DNA from: Bacteroidaceae bacterium
GTDB taxonomy: Bacteria > Bacteroidota > Bacteroidia > Bacteroidales > Bacteroidaceae
Length of the DNA stretch: 7,141 bases
Direction of reading: 5' to 3'
Assembly: GCA_017961965.1 (NCBI GenBank)
Contig: JAGCWG010000135.1
Span: forward strand, 1-7,141
Part shown: positions 5,471-7,141 of the stretch, one piece after another
Numbering within the stretch: position 1 is the first letter of the stretch
How the letters are laid out: each line of letters starts with the position of its first letter
Program-made: the position numbers and the translations under genes
Notes under the pieces: generated by a model
What the model was told of the DNA's origin: nothing
Seen by the model: only the letters and a program-made list of their open reading frames with translations
Database searches by the model: none

Positions 5471-7141
5471 TTATTACAGCTTTGAAGTCATCGAAGTTGT
5501 ACTCCTCACCCTCAGATGCTCCGAGAGTGATTGAATTTGCAAGAACCTGAGCTGCAATGTGCTCCTTGAATGAGTCGAGAACTGCCTTTGTCTCTGGACA
5601 TTCAGAGATTGTAACCTTGATACGGTCTGTAATCTCGAAGCCTTGTGACTTACGGAGTGTCTGAATCTGCTTGATGAGCTTACGTGCATTACCCTCGTTC
5701 TTGAGCTCAGGAGTGATTGTGATGTCGAGTGCAACTGTTACAGCGCCTTCGTTTGCAACGCTCCATCCTGGGATGTCCTGACTCAGGATGCTTACGTCTG
5801 AGAGTTCAACAACTGCGTCCTCTCCGTCAGCCTTGAGTGTGATCTGTCCCTTTAATTCGAGTTCTGCAATCTGTGCCTGTGACATAGCTGTTACGGCTGC
5901 ACTTACAGCCTTCATCTGCTTTCCGAACTTCTTACCCATCACACGGAAGTCACACTTCACGTTCTTGACGAGCTTAGCACCATCCATGAGCTGGAGTTCC
6001 TTGACGTTGACTTCTTTCGTGATGATTGAAGCCATGCGCTGGAGCTGAGCTGAGAGAACAGCATCTGTATCTGGGATAGCGATTGCCTGAAGAGCTTGGA
6101 TAACAGGAATCTGTACCTTCTTACGGATAGAGAGTCCCATTGAAGTAACCTTCATTGCTGCCTCCATAGCTGCCTCAAGTTCAGAGTCGATGTATTCCTC
6201 ATTGTATGCTGGGAACTTAGCGAGGTGTACGCTCTTGGCGTTGTCCTTGCCTGTTGCTGCGTTGAGGTCACGGAAGAGCTGGTCAGCATAGAATGGTGCG
6301 ATAGGAGCGATGAGACGGCTGAGCGTGTCGAGACAAGTGTAGAGTGTCTGATATGCGCTGAGCTTGTCGTCTGTATTCTTGCTTCCCCAGAAACGTGCCT
6401 TGTTAAGACGGATATACCAGTTAGAGAGGTTGTTGATGACAAACTCCTGAATGAGACGGCCAGCTGGAGTTGGGTCGTAGTCGTCGAGGTATGTCTGTAC
6501 GTTCTTAACGAGTGTGTTGAGTTCTGAGAGCAACCAACGGTCGAAGTCAGGACGGTTCTTGTAGTCGATATCAGCCTCCTTGTACTCGAATCCATCAACA
6601 TTAGCATACATTGTGAAGAATGAGTATGCCTGCTGAAGCTTCATGAAGAATGAGCTTGTTACCTCCTTCACGCCCTCTGGGTCGAATGAGAGGTTGTCCC
6701 ATGGAGATGAGTTTGTAATCATGTACCAACGTACTGCGTCAGCACCGTAAGTGCCGATACATTCGAATGGGTTGATTACGTTGCCAAGACGCTTTGACAT
6801 CTTGATACCGTTCTTGTCAAGAACGAGACCGTTAGAGATTACGTTCTTGTATGCCACGCTGTCGAACACCATTGTTGCGATGGCGTGGAGTGTGAAGAAC
6901 CATCCACGTGTCTGGTCAACACCCTCAGCGATGAAGTTTGCTGGGAATGCTGTTCCGTTGTCGATGAGTTCCTTGTTCTCAAATGGATAGTGAATCTGAG
7001 CGTAAGGCATTGCACCAGAGTCGAACCATACGTCGATGAGGTCGAGCTCACGTGTGAGTACGTTGCCATTGTCGCTTACGAGCTTGATGTCATCCACGTA
7101 AGGACGGTGGAGTTCAATCTTGTCGTAGTTTGCCTGTTCCA
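5454..7141 (-). CDS. ileS: Isoleucyl-tRNA synthetase, C-terminal half (cut by right window edge)
   Basis: About 561 C-terminal residues of a class I synthetase that charges tRNA-Ile. The reading frame stays open to the window edge (EQANYDKIELHRPYVDD at the edge), so the true start is beyond it, and the internal GTG at 7095-7097 is not the start. Visible elements, in fragment numbering, are DVWFDSGAMPYAQ (W38), the catalytic signature loop K113-M-S-K-R117 followed by LGNVINP, and the anticodon-binding helical domain with NNLSNWYIRLNKARFWG. The C-terminal part (CDFRVMGKKFGKQMKAV and beyond) has no paired-cysteine zinc site of the E. coli type. These traits point to the eukaryote-like class (IleRS type 2). 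The stop overlaps the lspA start by 17 nt, making it the first visible gene of the ileS-lspA-lipoprotein cluster. The HIGH motif and editing domain lie largely outside. Confidence 0.96.
   Translation of the reverse strand, partial: EQANYDKIELHRPYVDDIKLVSDNGNVLTRELDLIDVWFDSGAMPYAQIHYPFENKELIDNGTAFPANFIAEGVDQTRGWFFTLHAIATMVFDSVAYKNVISNGLVLDKNGIKMSKRLGNVINPFECIGTYGADAVRWYMITNSSPWDNLSFDPEGVKEVTSSFFMKLQQAYSFFTMYANVDGFEYKEADIDYKNRPDFDRWLLSELNTLVKNVQTYLDDYDPTPAGRLIQEFVINNLSNWYIRLNKARFWGSKNTDDKLSAYQTLYTCLDTLSRLIAPIAPFYADQLFRDLNAATGKDNAKSVHLAKFPAYNEEYIDSELEAAMEAAMKVTSMGLSIRKKVQIPVIQALQAIAIPDTDAVLSAQLQRMASIITKEVNVKELQLMDGAKLVKNVKCDFRVMGKKFGKQMKAVSAAVTAMSQAQIAELELKGQITLKADGEDAVVELSDVSILSQDIPGWSVANEGAVTVALDITITPELKNEGNARKLIKQIQTLRKSQGFEITDRIKVTISECPETKAVLDSFKEHIAAQVLANSITLGASEGEEYNFDDFKAVINVTKD

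Noticed and set aside
6152..6607. 151-codon open frame within ileS, alternative minus-strand frame
   Set aside because: The Ser/Thr-dominated translation is typical of an out-of-frame reading of ileS.
6810..6824. Palindrome GTTCTTG-T-CAAGAAC inside ileS
   Set aside because: The 7-bp arms with a 1-nt centre are expected about once by chance in a window of this size, and it lies in conserved coding sequence (DKNG).

Overview
This window looks like a chromosomal segment from a Bacteroidales bacterium, most likely Prevotella-like. That placement is an inference. It rests on the TAnnTTTG type of -7 promoter box, a TamL-type outer-membrane lipoprotein, a DUF4296-type lipoprotein, an extended Bacteroidetes-style LspA, and AT-rich (AATTATG/AATTTTG)n spacers. 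The genus cannot be fixed without a database search. The genes are housekeeping and envelope genes. I see no phage, IS element, CRISPR array, tRNA or rRNA.

Layout, left to right: the start of aspS (minus, cut by the left edge); a 147-bp AT-rich spacer with an inverted heptamer-repeat element; tamL (minus); an 85-bp divergent promoter region; a TrmH/SpoU-family RNA methyltransferase (plus, the only gene on that strand); a small uncharacterised GTG-start gene (minus) whose 3' end overlaps the methyltransferase tail-to-tail; a second heptamer-repeat element; then a tight minus-strand cluster read as ileS (5' end beyond the right edge), lspA and a DUF4296-like lipoprotein gene. In that cluster ileS and lspA overlap by 17 nt, and lspA and the lipoprotein gene are 2 nt apart.

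Two themes connect the genes. One is translation: AspRS, IleRS and an RNA methyltransferase. The other is lipoprotein and outer-membrane biogenesis: LspA cleaves lipoprotein signal peptides, the next gene encodes a predicted LspA substrate, and TamL is itself a lipoprotein.

The most notable non-gene signals are these: (i) two related elements, 232-334 and 3762-3859, built of inverted arrays of degenerate 7-bp units, each beginning at the stop codon of the upstream minus-strand gene and ending at or near the next gene's putative promoter; (ii) a perfect 15-bp hairpin inside the 5' part of the small GTG-start gene; (iii) a -7 box whose predicted transcription start falls on the ATG of the methyltransferase gene, suggesting a leaderless mRNA and divergent overlapping promoters. 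I did not find a convincing new multi-gene system.
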